The translations under genes were made by a program, and so were the position numbers. The notes beneath the pieces are model-generated. The model was not told the DNA's origin and did not search any database. It saw only the letters and a program-made list of their open reading frames with translations. DNA of 64,000 nt from an uncultured Bacteroides sp. (GTDB lineage Bacteria; Bacteroidota; Bacteroidia; Bacteroidales; Bacteroidaceae). Below, piece after piece: positions 63,589 to 64,000 of this stretch (its first letter is position 1; each line of letters starts with the position of its first letter). Location of the stretch: NCBI GenBank assembly GCA_949289345.1, contig CASENS010000067.1, positions 1 to 64,000 of the forward strand. Reading direction: 5' to 3'.

Positions 63589-63647
63589 GTTTTACTTCAA
63601 AAGATAGTTAGTTTTGCCTCAAAAGGTCGTATGATTTGAGGCAAAAC
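63589..63647. repeat. Palindrome array F, exact 22-base period
   Basis: TTTTACTTCAAAA (centre 63596), TTTTGCCTCAAAA (63618) and TTTGAGGCAAA (63640). The second and third pair as a 13-base stem (63611-63623 with 63635-63647). A possible worn fourth unit, TTTG-4-CAAA, is centred near 63665. Confidence 0.8.
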
Positions 63648-63820
63648 AGTGTATGTCTTTTTGTTTACAAAGCAGCTGGGAGTTCAAATTTTAAATTTAT
63701 GATTTTAAGAATCACCACGAATAAATTCTGAAATCTAAAACCTGAAATAAAAAAGATTTTCCCGGAACATCTTTCACCCTTTCACAAACCTTCCAAGTAA
63801 CTGACACACAACAAATTCCT

Positions 63821-63840
63821 GTGAAAGATGCATCTTTCAC
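63821..63840. promoter_or_regulatory. Perfect 20-base palindrome
   Basis: GTGAAAGATG joined to its exact reverse complement CATCTTTCAC, surrounded by further TTTCAC copies at 63772, 63780, 63846, 63868 and 63877. It could be a dimeric regulator site for a gene beyond the window. Confidence 0.45.
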
Positions 63841-64000
63841 AGATGTTTCACACCTGCATCATACATTTTTCACACCTTTCACCACAACACACTGAATATA
63901 AGTAAAATACGGTAAAACTTCACATAAAAAACACAGAATTATCCCCCCCAATGTACTGTGTGAAATGTACTCTATCACCTTCCCGTCTACCGGAAAACCA

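Larger units (their letters stand above)
63532..64000. other. Gene-free A/T-rich end of the window
   Basis: No coding frame is seen. It holds palindrome array F (63589-63647), a perfect 20-base palindrome with GTGAAAGATG at its left half (63821-63840), and a cluster of TTTCAC copies between 63772 and 63882. Confidence 0.6.

Overview
The window is a chromosomal segment of a member of the Bacteroidales, most likely Bacteroides, Phocaeicola or a close relative. The evidence is a full nqrABCDEF operon, Bacteroides-type promoters (-7 TAnnTTTG, often with a -33 TTTG about 20 bases upstream), a BspA-like repeat protein, DUF4301, YhcH and DUF2461 proteins, clusters of FtsX-type permeases with a TolC/HlyD pair, and moderate GC. 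I see no rRNA, tRNA, phage or conjugative genes. Mobile DNA is limited to short non-autonomous repeats.

Layout. 1-600: non-coding or small-ORF region with two candidate minus-strand mini-transcripts. 597-4754: glycosyltransferase, then polyphosphate kinase overlapping a Ppx/GppA phosphatase. 4914-8100: MFS exporter, small lipoprotein, RluA-type pseudouridine synthase, small DUF6965-like protein. 8137-11312: DUF2461, YhcH and glycogen branching enzyme. 11517-14207: large transglutaminase-like lipoprotein. 14746-24967: minus-strand efflux operon (TolC, HlyD, two intact and two decayed FtsX permeases, ATPase). 25166-28174: divergent block with a PIN-type toxin-antitoxin pair followed 5 bases later by an NtrC-family regulator and its kinase. 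A near-consensus sigma-54 promoter and two tandem palindromes lie in the divergent gap, so the regulator pair probably drives the efflux operon. 28468-33630: CNNM-type transporter, OmpH/Skp-like lipoprotein, small membrane protein, PepD dipeptidase, EEP hydrolase. 33748-37220: PAP2 phosphatase, LTA-synthase-like sulfatase, orphan protein. 37451-43320: nqrA-F. 43618-49451: LipB, M16 peptidase, TRIC channel, WecB-like protein. 49997-51613: asymmetric ABC-F protein. 51872-58014: BspA-like protein, TPR histidine kinase, RSH (p)ppGpp enzyme. 58129-63531: DUF4301, PurT, RNase Z, then an ECF sigma factor, membrane protein and Spy-like protein.

The most unusual signal is outside the genes. At least eight intergenic sites carry arrays of 3-5 short palindromes whose centres are 22 (rarely 23) bases apart. 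The palindrome differs from site to site but the spacing is the same. One version, about 100 bases long, is dispersed in three copies, each between convergent genes. Other points of interest are an RSH protein with a degraded hydrolase site, an ABC-F protein with one dead nucleotide site, a WecB homologue lacking two catalytic residues, and a candidate 75-nt sRNA antisense to the end of the kinase gene.
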